Positions 38,785 through 48,493 are shown, counted from the first letter of the stretch. The stretch is 51,914 nt of DNA from Pantoea sp. GD03673 (GCF_029844725.1 NZ_JAOCKJ010000014.1:1-51914), one strand, 5' to 3'. Numbers and translations: made by a program. The notes: generated by a model from the letters alone, not told the origin.

Positions 38785-39741
38785 ATGAGTCTTAATTACC
38801 TGGATTTTGAACAGCCAATTGCAGAACTGGAAGCGAAGATTGATTCGCTGACCTCAATTGGTCGTCAGGATGATAAACACGTTAATCTGGATGAAGAAGT
38901 TCAGCGTCTGCGTGAGAAAAGCGTTGAGCTGACCCGTAAAATCTTCGCCGATTTGGGCGCATGGCAGATCGCTCAACTGGCGCGCCATCCTTTACGTCCT
39001 TACACCTTTGACTACGTTCGCAACGCTTTCGACGATTTCGATGAGCTGGCGGGTGACCGTGCTTATGCGGATGACAAAGCGATTGTAGGCGGGATTGCGC
39101 GTCTTGACGGACGTCCGGTGATGATCATCGGGCACCAGAAAGGCCGTGAAACCAAAGAGAAAATTCGCCGTAACTTCGGCATGCCAGCACCGGAAGGCTA
39201 TCGCAAAGCGCTGCGCCTGATGGAGATGGCTGAACGTTTCAAAATGCCAATCATCACCTTCATCGACACGCCGGGTGCTTATCCGGGCGTGGGCGCAGAA
39301 GAGCGTGGGCAGTCTGAAGCGATTGCCCGCAACCTGCGTGAAATGTCTGGCCTGAAAGTGCCGGTGATCTGTACGGTCATCGGTGAAGGCGGTTCAGGTG
39401 GTGCGCTGGCGATTGGCGTGGGCGATAAAGTGAATATGCTGCAGTACAGCACCTATTCCGTCATCTCGCCGGAAGGCTGTGCCTCCATTCTGTGGAAAAG
39501 CGCGGACAAAGCGCCGCTGGCCGCAGAAGCGATGGGCATTACCGCCAACCGTCTGAAAGAGCTGAAGCTGATTGACTCCGTGATCCCTGAGCCGCTGGGT
39601 GGCGCGCATCGCCGTCCGGTGGATATGGCGCAGTCACTCAAGCAGCAGCTGCTGGCTGACCTGGCCGAGCTTGACGGTTTGACCACTGAGGAGCTGCTGG
39701 ATCGTCGTTATCAGCGCCTGATGAGCTACGGTTACGCCTGA
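38785..39741 (+). CDS. accA: Acetyl-CoA carboxylase carboxyltransferase alpha subunit
   Basis: AccA with AccD transfers CO2 from carboxybiotin to acetyl-CoA, the committed step of fatty-acid synthesis. The 318 residues (E. coli 319) carry the crotonase-fold segments [43 protein letters not shown] and [15 protein letters not shown] that bind the substrate. It follows dnaE closely and is ended by a strong terminator, so it closes the long essential-gene array. Confidence 0.98.
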   Translation: MSLNYLDFEQPIAELEAKIDSLTSIGRQDDKHVNLDEEVQRLREKSVELTRKIFADLGAWQIAQLARHPLRPYTFDYVRNAFDDFDELAGDRAYADDKAIVGGIARLDGRPVMIIGHQKGRETKEKIRRNFGMPAPEGYRKALRLMEMAERFKMPIITFIDTPGAYPGVGAEERGQSEAIARNLREMSGLKVPVICTVIGEGGSGGALAIGVGDKVNMLQYSTYSVISPEGCASILWKSADKAPLAAEAMGITANRLKELKLIDSVIPEPLGGAHRRPVDMAQSLKQQLLADLAELDGLTTEELLDRRYQRLMSYGYA

Positions 39742-39759
39742 TTTAAGAGCACCAGTAAG

Positions 39760-39783
39760 AGCGGACTCCGGTCCGCTTTTTTT
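39760..39783 (+). terminator. Terminator of accA
   Basis: AGCGGAC and GTCCGCT pair around TCCG, followed by a run of seven T. Confidence 0.93.
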
Positions 39784-39909
39784 ATGCCGCCGGTTCAGCT
39801 CCGCATGCTGACTGACGCCTTTCAGCCTCATCTGATCGTCCCCTCGCTACACCTTCCCTGACTTAGCGGTTATGCTTGACCGGTTCCACAACAATCAGGG
39901 AGAGGGGCA

Positions 39910-42060
39910 TTGAATATTCTGGCGATCATGGGCGCGCACGGCGTGTTTTACAAAGATGAACCGTTACGCGAACTCGACGCGGCGTTAAATCTGCAAGGCT
40001 TTCAGCTGCTTTACCCGAAAAACAGTGACGATCTCCTGAAGCTGATCGAACACAATCCACGTATCAGCGGCGTCATTTTCGACTGGGACGCGCACAACAG
40101 TCCGGAACTGTGCGGTGAGATCAACCAGCTCAACGAATATTTGCCACTGTACGCCTTTATCAACACCCACTCGCAGATGGACATCAGCATCAATGAGATG
40201 CGGATGCCGCTGCACTTTTTTGAGTATGCGCTGAATGCCGCCGACGATATCGCGCTGCATATCCGGCAGTATACCGATGACTATCTCGACCACATTACGC
40301 CGCCGCTGACCAAAGCGCTGTTCACCTATGTGAAAGAGGGCAAATATACCTTCTGCACGCCGGGCCATATGGCGGGCACCGCGTTTCAGAAAAGCCCGGT
40401 CGGCTGCCTGTTCTACGATTTCTTCGGGGCCAATACCTTAAAGTCGGACATCTCGATTTCGGTGACCGAGCTGGGTTCGCTGCTGGATCACACCGGTCCG
40501 CACCTTGAAGCGGAAGAGTATATTGCCCGTACGTTTGGCGCTGAACAGAGTTACATGGTGACGAACGGCACTTCCACGTCGAACAAAATTGTCGGCATGT
40601 ATGCCGCACCGGCGGGCAGCACCGTGCTGATTGACCGCAACTGCCACAAATCCCTGACTCATCTGCTGATGATGAGCGATCTGATTCCGATCTGGCTGAA
40701 GCCGACCCGCAATGCGCTGGGTATTCTCGGCGGTATCCCGAAGCAGGAATTTACCCGCGAGCGCATTGCACACAAGGTGGCTGCTACCGATCGGGCCACC
40801 TGGCCGGTTCATGCGGTGATTACGAACTCGACTTACGATGGGCTGCTTTACAACACCCAATACATCAAAGAAACGCTGGATGTACCGTCGATTCATTTCG
40901 ACTCAGCCTGGGTGCCTTACACCAATTTCCATCCGATCTACGCCGGTAAAAGCGGCATGAGTGGCGACCGGATACCGGGCAAGGTGGTGTACGAGACGCA
41001 ATCGACCCACAAACTGCTGGCGGCGTTCTCGCAGGCCTCCATGATTCACATTAAAGGCGACTACGACGAACAGACGTTTAACGAAGCCTACATGATGCAC
41101 ACCACCACCTCGCCTAATTACGCCATCGTCTCCTCGATTGAAACTGCTGCGGCTATGCTGCGCGGCAATCCGGGTAAGCGGCTGATTAATCGCTCTGTTG
41201 AGCGTGCGCTTCATTTCCGCCGTGAGATCCAGCGCCTGCGCGAAGAGTCTGACAGCTGGTTCTTCGATATCTGGCAGCCGGAACAGATTGATGAAGCACA
41301 ATGCTGGGCGATCCAGCCCGGTGAAGAAGCGTGGCATGGATTTACGCAGGCCGATCGCGATCACATGTACCTCGATCCGATCAAAGTCACCATTTTGACG
41401 CCAGGCATGAGCGAGCTGGGTGAGATGGCAGAAGAGGGGATCCCGGCGGCGCTGGTGGCGAAGTTTCTGGATGAACGCGGCATCGTGGTGGAGAAAACCG
41501 GCCCTTATAACCTGCTGTTCCTGTTCAGCATCGGCATCGACAAAACCAAAGCGATGAGCGTGCTGCGTGGTCTTACAGAGTTCAAACGCGCCTACGATCT
41601 CAATCTGCGGGTGAAAAACATGCTGCCGGATCTCTATGCGGAAGATCCCGATTTTTATCGTAACATGCGCATCCAGACGCTGGCGCAGGGGATCCATCAG
41701 CTGATCCGCCATCACGATCTGCCACGTCTGATGCTGCAGGCATTTGATGTGCTGCCCGAAATGAAGATGACGCCGCATCAGGCGTTTCAGCAGCAGGTGA
41801 AAGGCAACATCGAAACGGTGGATCTCAGTGAGCTGGTCGGGCGGGTATCGGCCAATATGATTCTGCCTTATCCGCCGGGCGTTCCTCTGGTCATGCCGGG
41901 AGAGATGATTACTGAGAAGAGCCGCGCCGTGCTCGATTTTCTGCTGATGCTGTGCAGCATTGGCCGCCACTATCCGGGCTTTGAAACGGATATTCACGGC
42001 GCAAGCCTGACGGAAGAGGGCGAGTATCGCGTCCGCGTGCTGAAAAACGACCTTACCTGA
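39910..42060 (+). CDS. ldcC: Constitutive-type lysine decarboxylase
   Basis: LdcC decarboxylates lysine to cadaverine with PLP and forms decamers. The 716 residues (E. coli LdcC 713) have the N-terminal flavodoxin-like wing domain (to about 130), the aminotransferase-fold core with the PLP Lys in TQSTHKLLAAF, and the C-terminal domain ending YPGFETDIHG. The TTG start at 39910 is preceded by GGGAGAGGGG; E. coli LdcC starts MNIIAIMG like the present MNILAIMG. I call ldcC, not cadA, by its place between accA and yaeR and by sequence. Confidence 0.95.
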   Translation: MNILAIMGAHGVFYKDEPLRELDAALNLQGFQLLYPKNSDDLLKLIEHNPRISGVIFDWDAHNSPELCGEINQLNEYLPLYAFINTHSQMDISINEMRMPLHFFEYALNAADDIALHIRQYTDDYLDHITPPLTKALFTYVKEGKYTFCTPGHMAGTAFQKSPVGCLFYDFFGANTLKSDISISVTELGSLLDHTGPHLEAEEYIARTFGAEQSYMVTNGTSTSNKIVGMYAAPAGSTVLIDRNCHKSLTHLLMMSDLIPIWLKPTRNALGILGGIPKQEFTRERIAHKVAATDRATWPVHAVITNSTYDGLLYNTQYIKETLDVPSIHFDSAWVPYTNFHPIYAGKSGMSGDRIPGKVVYETQSTHKLLAAFSQASMIHIKGDYDEQTFNEAYMMHTTTSPNYAIVSSIETAAAMLRGNPGKRLINRSVERALHFRREIQRLREESDSWFFDIWQPEQIDEAQCWAIQPGEEAWHGFTQADRDHMYLDPIKVTILTPGMSELGEMAEEGIPAALVAKFLDERGIVVEKTGPYNLLFLFSIGIDKTKAMSVLRGLTEFKRAYDLNLRVKNMLPDLYAEDPDFYRNMRIQTLAQGIHQLIRHHDLPRLMLQAFDVLPEMKMTPHQAFQQQVKGNIETVDLSELVGRVSANMILPYPPGVPLVMPGEMITEKSRAVLDFLLMLCSIGRHYPGFETDIHGASLTEEGEYRVRVLKNDLT

Positions 42061-42080
42061 GCCTTTAAACGACTAACAGC

Positions 42081-42106
42081 GGCAGGCGGTCTGCGGACAG
42101 CCTGCC
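42081..42106 (+). other. Hairpin in the ldcC-yaeR spacer
   Basis: GGCAGGC and GCCTGCC pair, with an inner GTC/GAC stem around TGCG. No T-run follows, so it may be a partial terminator or a stabilising 3' end for ldcC. Confidence 0.5.
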
Positions 42107-42124
42107 CGAATCAGGACATTGACT

Positions 42125-42514
42125 ATGTTGCAGTTAACCGCCATTCACCACATCGCCATCATCGCTTCCGACTATCAGCGCAGCAAAGCGTTCTATTGCG
42201 ACGTACTCGGCTTTCGTCTGATGGGCGAATATTACCGCGAGGCGCGTGACTCCTGGAAAGGCGACCTGGCCTTACAGGATCGCTACACCATTGAGCTGTT
42301 CTCTTTTCCCACGCCGCCAGCGCGCGTCAGTCATCCTGAGGCGCGCGGTCTGCGTCATCTGGCCTTTACCGTGCCGGATGTTGCCGCTGCCGTCGCCACG
42401 CTGGCCGACAAAGGCGTTGTCTGCGAGCCGATTCGCATTGATGAACTGACCGGTAAACAATGTACGTTCTTTGCCGATCCGGATGGTTTGCCGCTGGAGC
42501 TTTATCAGGCGTAA
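42125..42514 (+). CDS. yaeR: VOC-family metalloprotein YaeR
   Basis: YaeR belongs to the vicinal-oxygen-chelate (glyoxalase I-like) family; its substrate is not established. The 129 residues equal E. coli YaeR. The metal-ligand positions are HHIAII (His near the N-terminus), EL in YTIELFSFP, RHLAF and LPLELYQ. The ATG at 42125 has AGGA eight bases upstream; a TTG two codons earlier is possible. It is followed by tilS after 50 bases, containing a weak stem (CGGGC/GCCCG at 42529-42549) before TTTT. Confidence 0.93.
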   Translation: MLQLTAIHHIAIIASDYQRSKAFYCDVLGFRLMGEYYREARDSWKGDLALQDRYTIELFSFPTPPARVSHPEARGLRHLAFTVPDVAAAVATLADKGVVCEPIRIDELTGKQCTFFADPDGLPLELYQA

Positions 42515-42564
42515 AATAGCGCTGAGCGGGCGACATTCAGTGGCCCGATTTTCCGGATGCCTCT

Positions 42565-43881
42565 ATGTCTTTGCCCGCTTATGACGCCCTGTTGCAACCC
42601 GATGCCGCGCTGGTCGTCGCATTCAGCGGCGGACTCGATTCAACCGTGCTGCTGCATCAGCTGCGCGGCTGGCAGCAGCAGCATCCTCAGTCACGTCTGC
42701 GGGCGTTGCATGTTCACCACGGGCTCAGCCCGAATGCCGATCGCTGGGCCACCCATTGTCAGACGGTATGTGAGCAGTGGCAGCTGCCGTGTGACGTGCT
42801 GCGCGTAACGGTGGATGGCAGGGAAAACGGCATTGAAGCGGCCGCCCGTAGCGCCCGCTATCAGGCACTAAGTGCGGCACTGGAACCGGGCGACATATTA
42901 CTTACCGGCCAGCATCTTGATGATCAGTGTGAAACCGTTTTGCTGGCGCTGAAGCGCGGCAGTGGGCCAGCCGGGCTGGCGGCGATGCCTTTAACGCGCA
43001 TGCTGGGTGCCAATCCGCTGCTGCGTCCGCTGCTGAATCAGCCGCGACAGTCGCTTGAGGCCTATGCCGTCACGCATCAGCTGGTGTGGATTGATGATGA
43101 GAGCAATCAGGATCTTCGCTACGATCGTAACTTCCTCCGCCAGCGGTTGCTGCCGGAGCTTTATCAGCGCTGGCCCCATTTTGCCGAGGCAACAGCCCGA
43201 AGTGCGGCGTTGTGCAGTGAGCAGGAGCAGTTGCTGGATGAACTGCTCGCCGGGCAACTGGCCGAGCTGATTCAGGCTGATGGCAGCCTCTGTTTTCCGC
43301 CATTAATGATCATGAGTGAGCTGCGCGCCAATGCGTTGTTGCGCCGCTGGATTGCCGGGCAGGGTGGGGGGATGCCGTCCCGTGACGCGCTGAAACGCAT
43401 TCGTGATGAAGTGATGGCGAGCCGGGAAGATGCGCAACCCCGGCTGCGATTCGGTCAGGCTGAACTGCGTCGTTACCGTCAGCAACTTTACTGGCTGCCA
43501 TTGTTCCGTTCACTGCGCGACATTGAGCTGTCATGGCCCGATCTGCGCCAGCCGCTGGATTTACCGCAGAACCTGGGCACGCTGCATGCCAGTTCGTCAC
43601 AGAGTTTGCTGCGCTATCCTCAGCCGGATGAGCAGGTTAGCGTGCGGTTTCATGCGCAGGGGCACGTTCATCTGGCAGGGCGTAATGGCGGACGGGAAAT
43701 GAAAAAGCTGTGGCAGGAGTTACAGATACCGCCGTGGCAGCGAGAACGACTGCCGTTAATTTTTTACAACCAGACGCTGATCTGTGTGCCGAATCTCTTT
43801 GTGACTCATGCTGGTGCGGCACGTGATCGGCAGGGCTGGCAGATAATCTGGGACAGGGCATCCCGCGAAGGAGAGCAATAA
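42565..43881 (+). CDS. tilS: tRNA(Ile)-lysidine synthase
   Basis: TilS converts C34 of tRNA-Ile2 to lysidine, so that it reads AUA codons and is charged with isoleucine. The 438 residues (E. coli 432) have the PP-loop ATPase motif AFSGGLDSTVLLHQL, then the LHVHHGLSPNAD and GQHLDDQCET segments, and C-terminal TilS domains. Its TAA shares its last base with the ATG of the following cytochrome c gene (TAATG). Confidence 0.97.
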   Translation: MSLPAYDALLQPDAALVVAFSGGLDSTVLLHQLRGWQQQHPQSRLRALHVHHGLSPNADRWATHCQTVCEQWQLPCDVLRVTVDGRENGIEAAARSARYQALSAALEPGDILLTGQHLDDQCETVLLALKRGSGPAGLAAMPLTRMLGANPLLRPLLNQPRQSLEAYAVTHQLVWIDDESNQDLRYDRNFLRQRLLPELYQRWPHFAEATARSAALCSEQEQLLDELLAGQLAELIQADGSLCFPPLMIMSELRANALLRRWIAGQGGGMPSRDALKRIRDEVMASREDAQPRLRFGQAELRRYRQQLYWLPLFRSLRDIELSWPDLRQPLDLPQNLGTLHASSSQSLLRYPQPDEQVSVRFHAQGHVHLAGRNGGREMKKLWQELQIPPWQRERLPLIFYNQTLICVPNLFVTHAGAARDRQGWQIIWDRASREGEQ

Positions 43882-44192
43882 TGATGAAGCAATGGCTTAT
43901 CGCCTGTTTAATGGCCGCTGTGTTACCGGCCTGGGCTGCGGGTGATGCGCAGCGTGGCGCAGAGAAAGCAGGGCGTTGCATGGCCTGTCATGGCGCAGCG
44001 GGTAAAGCGGCGGTGCCGCTCTATCCGAACCTGGCCGGGCAACATGCACCCTATCTGGAACATGCTCTGCAGGCCTATAAAAAGGGCGAGCGCAGTGGCG
44101 GTCAGGCTGAAGTTATGAAGGCGTTTGTGGCGGGATTAAGTGACGGGGATATGGCGGATCTGGCGGCGTACTATAGTTCGTTGCAACCCTGA
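43881..44192 (+). CDS. Periplasmic monohaem cytochrome c
   Basis: The 103-residue product has a signal peptide (about 1-19, LPAWA-AG) and one haem-attachment site CMACH (Cys33, Cys36, His37). The likely axial Met is Met79, in AEVMKAFV. The pattern PNLAGQ..YL...L..YK.GER and LSDGDMADLAAYYSSL is that of one half of cytochrome c4 and of c553-type electron carriers. Its redox partner cannot be told from here. The ATG at 43881 overlaps the tilS stop (TAATG) and GAAGGAGAG lies just upstream in tilS. E. coli has rof directly after tilS, so this gene is an addition. Confidence 0.92.
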   Translation: MMKQWLIACLMAAVLPAWAAGDAQRGAEKAGRCMACHGAAGKAAVPLYPNLAGQHAPYLEHALQAYKKGERSGGQAEVMKAFVAGLSDGDMADLAAYYSSLQP

Positions 44193-44200
44193 TGTTTAGC

Positions 44201-44223
44201 CGGGCGGGATGATCCCGCCCGGA
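44201..44223. terminator. Terminator-like hairpin between cytochrome c and rof
   Basis: CCGGGCGGG and CCCGCCCGG form a very stable stem around ATGAT between the two convergent genes. Neither side has a clear T-run, so its efficiency is uncertain. Confidence 0.6.
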
Positions 44224-44232
44224 ATGCGTGGA

Positions 44233-44493
44233 TTACTCTGCGCTGACCACGACCGTACCCAGTTCGGGATGGGTAAAGCTGGCGATATGGTCGAGACGTA
44301 ATTCGCGATGCTCACCGGAAAGATCGATTGCCAGATATTCCACATTCTTGCGTGAAAAGATCTCTTTGGCCTTTGCCTTTAGCTGCTCGCCATCTTTCAT
44401 TTCCAGCGACAGCATCCAGTGGTTCTGGCAGGCGAGCTCCAGATTATCGTAATCATCGCAATTGATAGGTTGGTACGCTTCATTTATCAACAT
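44233..44493 (-). CDS. rof: Rho-binding antiterminator
   Basis: Rof binds transcription termination factor Rho and lowers its activity. The 86 residues match E. coli Rof closely ([26 protein letters not shown] segment, [10 protein letters not shown]). It has an Sm-like beta-barrel fold in the family. It follows yaeP with a 14-base overlap, so the two are co-transcribed. Confidence 0.94.
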   Translation of the reverse strand: MLINEAYQPINCDDYDNLELACQNHWMLSLEMKDGEQLKAKAKEIFSRKNVEYLAIDLSGEHRELRLDHIASFTHPELGTVVVSAE

Positions 44494-44680
44494 AGTCGCT
44501 CACCAATAAGTTAGCAGCGGCGTAAGCCGCCTGTTCCCTGACTGAAGAGTTTAGCTCAGTATTTGCGGCAATATCATTAAGTGCCTTTAATGCGCAGCCA
44601 ATCGCATCCGGTATGTAACCTAAATCTCCGCTGCCGATTTCGGCATATTTCCGGCGAACTAACTCACAATAATTTTGCAC
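44480..44680 (-). CDS. yaeP: Conserved UPF0253 protein YaeP
   Basis: This is YaeP, a conserved 66-residue protein of unknown function (family UPF0253). It begins [22 protein letters not shown] and ends [16 protein letters not shown], close to E. coli. It is soluble and helical. It is the first gene of yaeP-rof; the overlap in sequence suggests linked production with the Rho regulator. It is divergent from arfB. Confidence 0.93.
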   Translation of the reverse strand: MQNYCELVRRKYAEIGSGDLGYIPDAIGCALKALNDIAANTELNSSVREQAAYAAANLLVSDYVDK

Positions 44681-44847
44681 GTGGCCCTCCTCAGCAGAGC
44701 GTAAATACTCTGGTTAACTGGCGACTATATCATAGCCATTTGGAGGAAATCAGCCTGCGTAAAGCAGGATCGGTGCGCGAATCACTGCTAAAGTGACAGA
44801 TTCCGCTGTCTCAGGTGGAATGAATCAGAGCACAAAAGGTTAATTTG

Positions 44848-44901
44848 ATGAACAGGTTATCGAAGGTCAACATGGTTAAGGTGTGGGGAGGGCGCGGATG
44901 A
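44848..44901 (+). other. Possible 17-codon leader reading frame overlapping arfB
   Basis: ATG at 44848, preceded by AAAAGG, opens 17 codons ([17 protein letters not shown]) whose TGA overlaps the arfB ATG as ATGA. This could be a coupling leader peptide, or chance. Upstream in the same 217-base gap are two small hairpins (CCTGC/GCAGG near 44754-44768, GACAG/CTGTC near 44796-44811). Confidence 0.2.
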
Positions 44902-45308
44902 TTATGCTATCCCGTTCGGTTGAGATTCCGGAGAGTGAGATCGCGCTGACGGCGATTCGTGCTCAGGGTGCAGGCGGACAACATATCAATAAAGCCAGTA
45001 CCGCCATTCATCTGCGCTTCGATATTGCTGCCTCTTCGCTGCCTGCGTTTTATAAAGAGCGGCTGCTCACTGCCAGCCACCATCTGATTACCGGTGATGG
45101 CGTTGTAGTGATCAAGGCGCAGGAGTACCGCAGTCAGGAGATGAATCGCGAAGCGGCATTGCAGCGTCTGGTCAATCTGATTCGGGAGCTGAGCACCGTG
45201 GAAAAAACCCGGCGTGCCACGCGGCCAACCCGCGCTTCAAAAGAGCGGCGTCTGGAAGGGAAAGCCCGCCGCAGTACGACCAAGTCGATGCGCGGCAAGG
45301 TGCTATAA
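44898..45308 (+). CDS. arfB: Alternative ribosome-rescue factor ArfB
   Basis: ArfB (YaeJ) hydrolyses peptidyl-tRNA on ribosomes stalled without a stop codon. The 136 residues (E. coli 140) contain the catalytic GGQ (26-28, [11 protein letters not shown]) and the basic C-terminal tail ([25 protein letters not shown]) that enters the empty mRNA channel. The ATG at 44898 has GGAG upstream; a start five codons earlier is possible. In E. coli nlpE follows; here a terminator follows instead. Confidence 0.95.
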   Translation: MIMLSRSVEIPESEIALTAIRAQGAGGQHINKASTAIHLRFDIAASSLPAFYKERLLTASHHLITGDGVVVIKAQEYRSQEMNREAALQRLVNLIRELSTVEKTRRATRPTRASKERRLEGKARRSTTKSMRGKVL

Positions 45309-45333
45309 AAAACGCCCCGCAGGCGGGGCGTTT
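45305..45333. terminator. Terminator between arfB and proS
   Basis: AACGCCCCG and CGGGGCGTT form a perfect 9-bp stem around CAGG, with AAAAAA on the left and TTT on the right. It can end arfB and, on the minus strand (T6), proS transcripts. Confidence 0.85.
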
Positions 45334-45478
45334 GAGGGCTGATCAACCAGACCAGCGTGAATCTGTCAGCAACGAATAAGCTCAGCGCGCAGCTAACACG
45401 GTCAGAAGAGGAAAGCGGCGCAGGCATGTCATGGATGACGGCTTTTGCGACTTTCCGAACTGACCGTTCCTTCAGTGC

Positions 45479-47197
45479 TTACTTATTCAGCGCCTTCAGC
45501 AGGAAATCAACAATCTCATCCTGCTTGATCATCTGCTTCTCACCGGCACGACGTGATTTGTATTCAATCTCCTGATTATCAAGATTACGGTCGCCGATGA
45601 CGATGGTGTGTGGCACACCGATCAGTTCCATATCCGCGAACATCACGCCCGGACGCTCTTTACGGTCATCCAGAATCACATCGACGCCTTTGGCACGCAG
45701 TGTGGCATACAGCTCTTCCGCCAGCTCTTTTACCCGGAACGACTTCTGCATGTTCATTGGCAGAATCGCCACTTCGAACGGTGCCAGTGCAGCTGGCCAG
45801 ATGATGCCGCGATCGTCATGGTTCTGCTCAATCGCTGCCGCGACTACGCGGGTGATGCCGATGCCGTAGCAGCCCATGCTCATCACCTGATTGCGGCCAT
45901 CTTCACCCTGAACGGATGCTTTCAGCGCGTCGGAATATTTCGTACCGAGCTGGAAAATGTGACCCACTTCGATGCCGCGCTTGATCTGCAGCGTGCCTTT
46001 GCCATCCGGGCTTAAATCGCCTTCGACCACGTTACGGATATCCGCAACGCTCGCCAGCGGCAGGTCACGCTCCCAGTTAATGCCGAAGTAGTGCTTGCCA
46101 TCGACGTTGGCACCGGCGCTGAAATCGCTCATCTTAGCCACGGTACGGTCAGCAATGATCGGCATCTGCAGACCCACTGGCCCGATGGAACCCGGACCGG
46201 CTCCCGCAGCGGCGCGGATCTCTTCTTCCGTGGCGAACACCAGCGGTGACGCAACGATGTCTGACTTCTCTGCTTTGATCTCGTTCAGCTGATGGTCGCC
46301 GCGAACCAGCAGGGCAACCAGCGCATGACCACTCTCTTCAGCACCTTTAACAATCAATGTTTTCACTGTCTTTTCAACAGGCACACTGAATTGCGCAACC
46401 AGCTCCGCGATGGTTTTTGCATCTGGCGTCTCGACCAGCTGCATCTCCTGCGACGGCGCGGCACGTTCACCCGCAGGGGCGACGGCTTCGGCCAGCTCAA
46501 TGTTAGCGGCATAATCAGAATCGGTAGAGAAGATCACATCATCTTCACCACTCTGCGCCAGCACCTGGAACTCGTGTGATGCGCTGCCGCCGATAGAGCC
46601 GGTGTCGGCCTGTACGGCGCGGAAATCCAGGCCCATACGGCTGAAGATCTGGCTGTAGGCGCGATACATTGCATCATAGGTTTCCTGCAGCGATTCCTGC
46701 GACACGTGGAAAGAATAAGCATCTTTCATGGTAAATTCGCGGGAACGCATCACGCCAAAGCGCGGACGCACTTCGTCGCGGAATTTGGTCTGGATCTGAT
46801 ACAGGTTGAGTGGCAGCTGTTTATAAGAGCTCAGCTCATTGCGGATCAGGTCAGTGACCACCTCTTCATGCGTCGGACCCAGCACGAACGGACGCTCGTG
46901 GCGATCTGCAATACGCAACAGTTCCGGGCCATACTCCTCCCAGCGACCGCTCTCCTGCCACAGGTCGGCGGGCTGCACAACCGGCATTAAAATCTCAACC
47001 GCGCCCGCATTGTTCATCTCTTCACGAACGATGTTTTCGACTTTTTTCAGTACGCGGACACCGGTCGGCAACCAGGTATACAAGCCAGAAGCCAGTTTGC
47101 GGATCATACCGGCGCGCAGCATCAGCTGGTGGCTGATCACTTCAGCGTCGGAAGGCGTCTCTTTCTGAGTAGAGAGCAGATATTGAGTAGTACGCAT
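45479..47197 (-). CDS. proS: Prolyl-tRNA synthetase
   Basis: ProS charges tRNA-Pro. The 572 residues equal E. coli ProS and make the bacterial-type enzyme: class II motifs ([58 protein letters not shown]), the insertion editing domain (about 220-390) that clears alanyl-tRNA-Pro, and the C-terminal anticodon-binding domain. It follows trmO after 89 bases on the minus strand. Confidence 0.98.
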   Translation of the reverse strand: MRTTQYLLSTQKETPSDAEVISHQLMLRAGMIRKLASGLYTWLPTGVRVLKKVENIVREEMNNAGAVEILMPVVQPADLWQESGRWEEYGPELLRIADRHERPFVLGPTHEEVVTDLIRNELSSYKQLPLNLYQIQTKFRDEVRPRFGVMRSREFTMKDAYSFHVSQESLQETYDAMYRAYSQIFSRMGLDFRAVQADTGSIGGSASHEFQVLAQSGEDDVIFSTDSDYAANIELAEAVAPAGERAAPSQEMQLVETPDAKTIAELVAQFSVPVEKTVKTLIVKGAEESGHALVALLVRGDHQLNEIKAEKSDIVASPLVFATEEEIRAAAGAGPGSIGPVGLQMPIIADRTVAKMSDFSAGANVDGKHYFGINWERDLPLASVADIRNVVEGDLSPDGKGTLQIKRGIEVGHIFQLGTKYSDALKASVQGEDGRNQVMSMGCYGIGITRVVAAAIEQNHDDRGIIWPAALAPFEVAILPMNMQKSFRVKELAEELYATLRAKGVDVILDDRKERPGVMFADMELIGVPHTIVIGDRNLDNQEIEYKSRRAGEKQMIKQDEIVDFLLKALNK

Positions 47198-47286
47198 TGA
47201 TTACGGTTCCAGTTGATCGGAAAGTCACAGACAGAATTTTGCTGGCGGCTAGTGTACCAGTGAGATCACCGGCTCAAAAGCGGGTT

Positions 47287-47991
47287 TTAACGCAGGTCGA
47301 TAGCGATCACTTCAGTGCCGGCATCGTCAATGCGCCAGCGAACGTTAAAATCCATTAACCAGGCCGCGTATTCGCGTTCCTGCGTTTCGCCCTGACGGTA
47401 AGCGGGACGCGGATCCTGTGCCAGCACTTCACTGATAAAACGCGCCAGATTGGGGTAGCGGGACTGCTGATGAAGTTGCTGCTGTGCCAGCGCTGAAAAG
47501 CGGACCGGCATGTCTGCCGCAGGGGCCGCCTGAGCAAAACCGGCATGAGCGTGGGGCAGCGCTTCGGCAAAGGGCAGATAAGGTTTGATATCCACCACCG
47601 GGGTGCCATCAACCAGATCCAGACTGCCAAGCTGCAGGATCACCTGCTGTTTTTCAATCCTGATCCCTTTCAGTTCGACCAGCGACATGCCAATGGGGTT
47701 GGGGCGAAAAGTAGAACGTGTCGCAAAGACACCCATGCGCGCATTGCCGCCCAGCCGGGGAGGGCGCACCGTGGGACGCCAGCCACCCGCCATCGTCTGA
47801 TGAAAGACAAACAGCAGCCAGAGATGGCTGAACGCTTCCAGTCCGCGAACGGCTTCAGGCTGATTGTAAGGTGGCTGCAGATGCAGCTCGCCGCCGCCAT
47901 CCTGCACCAGCCCTGGCTGGCGCGGCACGGCAAACTTTTCCTTCCACGGCGAATGGATTACGCCAATTTGCGCAAAGGCGAATTCACTCAT
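47287..47991 (-). CDS. trmO: tRNA (t6A37) N6-methyltransferase TrmO
   Basis: TrmO (TsaA, YaeB) methylates t6A37 of tRNA-Thr using S-adenosylmethionine. The 234 residues (E. coli 235) begin with the beta-barrel fold (FAQIGVIHSPWKEKFAVPRQPG) and show NPIGMSLVEL and LDLVDGTPVVDIKPYLP, the family signatures. Its ATG overlaps the rcsF stop by four bases (ATGA), so the two are translationally coupled; this pairing is also seen in E. coli. Confidence 0.95.
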   Translation of the reverse strand: MSEFAFAQIGVIHSPWKEKFAVPRQPGLVQDGGGELHLQPPYNQPEAVRGLEAFSHLWLLFVFHQTMAGGWRPTVRPPRLGGNARMGVFATRSTFRPNPIGMSLVELKGIRIEKQQVILQLGSLDLVDGTPVVDIKPYLPFAEALPHAHAGFAQAAPAADMPVRFSALAQQQLHQQSRYPNLARFISEVLAQDPRPAYRQGETQEREYAAWLMDFNVRWRIDDAGTEVIAIDLR

Positions 47992-48386
47992 TGATTACTG
48001 ACTTTCAGCGCTGAACCCTGACAGACGGCCTGACGATAGCAGCCCGGCGTGCCGGTGACGATTTCACACTGATGCAGCAGCACCGCATTGGCTTTCATCT
48101 GTGATGCTTTGATCTGCAGACGTTTACGCGCCGTGGCGATGTTGGCCGGGGAGTTCTGATTACTGATCTGGCAATCTTCAGCGGAGACTTCACCCAGATC
48201 GCGGAACGGTTTACTGACCAGATCGGCGGCGTCGGTATAAAGCTTAACCGGAGCCGGTCGTACCACAGGTTTGCGGGTTGGCTGACTGGATTGCTGCGGC
48301 CGGGACGGTGCGCTGCTTATCGGGTGATACTCATGAACACACCCTGTCAGCATCAATGCTAACAAGCAGAGCGGTAAAAAACGCAT
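47988..48386 (-). CDS. rcsF: Outer-membrane lipoprotein RcsF
   Basis: RcsF senses outer-membrane and peptidoglycan damage and starts the Rcs phosphorelay through IgaA. The 132 residues (E. coli 134) have a lipobox LTGC with lipid-bearing Cys16, a Pro/Arg/Ser-rich disordered linker (about 20-48) and a globular domain with four cysteines (DCQISN, HQCEIV, GCYRQ, VCQGS) that form two disulfides in E. coli. It lies upstream of trmO. Confidence 0.95.
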   Translation of the reverse strand: MRFLPLCLLALMLTGCVHEYHPISSAPSRPQQSSQPTRKPVVRPAPVKLYTDAADLVSKPFRDLGEVSAEDCQISNQNSPANIATARKRLQIKASQMKANAVLLHQCEIVTGTPGCYRQAVCQGSALKVSNQ

Positions 48387-48474
48387 GGCAACATCCTCAG
48401 GTTTTAAAAAGTGGCGTTATTGAAACAAGGACGGGAATAAATAACAAGTCGGGCAGGGCACCCAATAACAGAAA

Positions 48475-48493
48475 GGGCGGCATAGCGCCGCCC
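48475..48493 (-). terminator. Terminator of metNIQ
   Basis: On the minus strand GGGCGGC and GCCGCCC pair around a five-base loop and are followed by TTTC, 21 bases past the metQ stop. T-run is short. Confidence 0.65.

Noticed and set aside
40903..41997. 364-codon open frame on the minus strand inside ldcC
   Set aside because: Antisense shadow of ldcC; Arg/His/Gln-rich translation typical of reverse reading of GC-rich genes, with no ribosome site.
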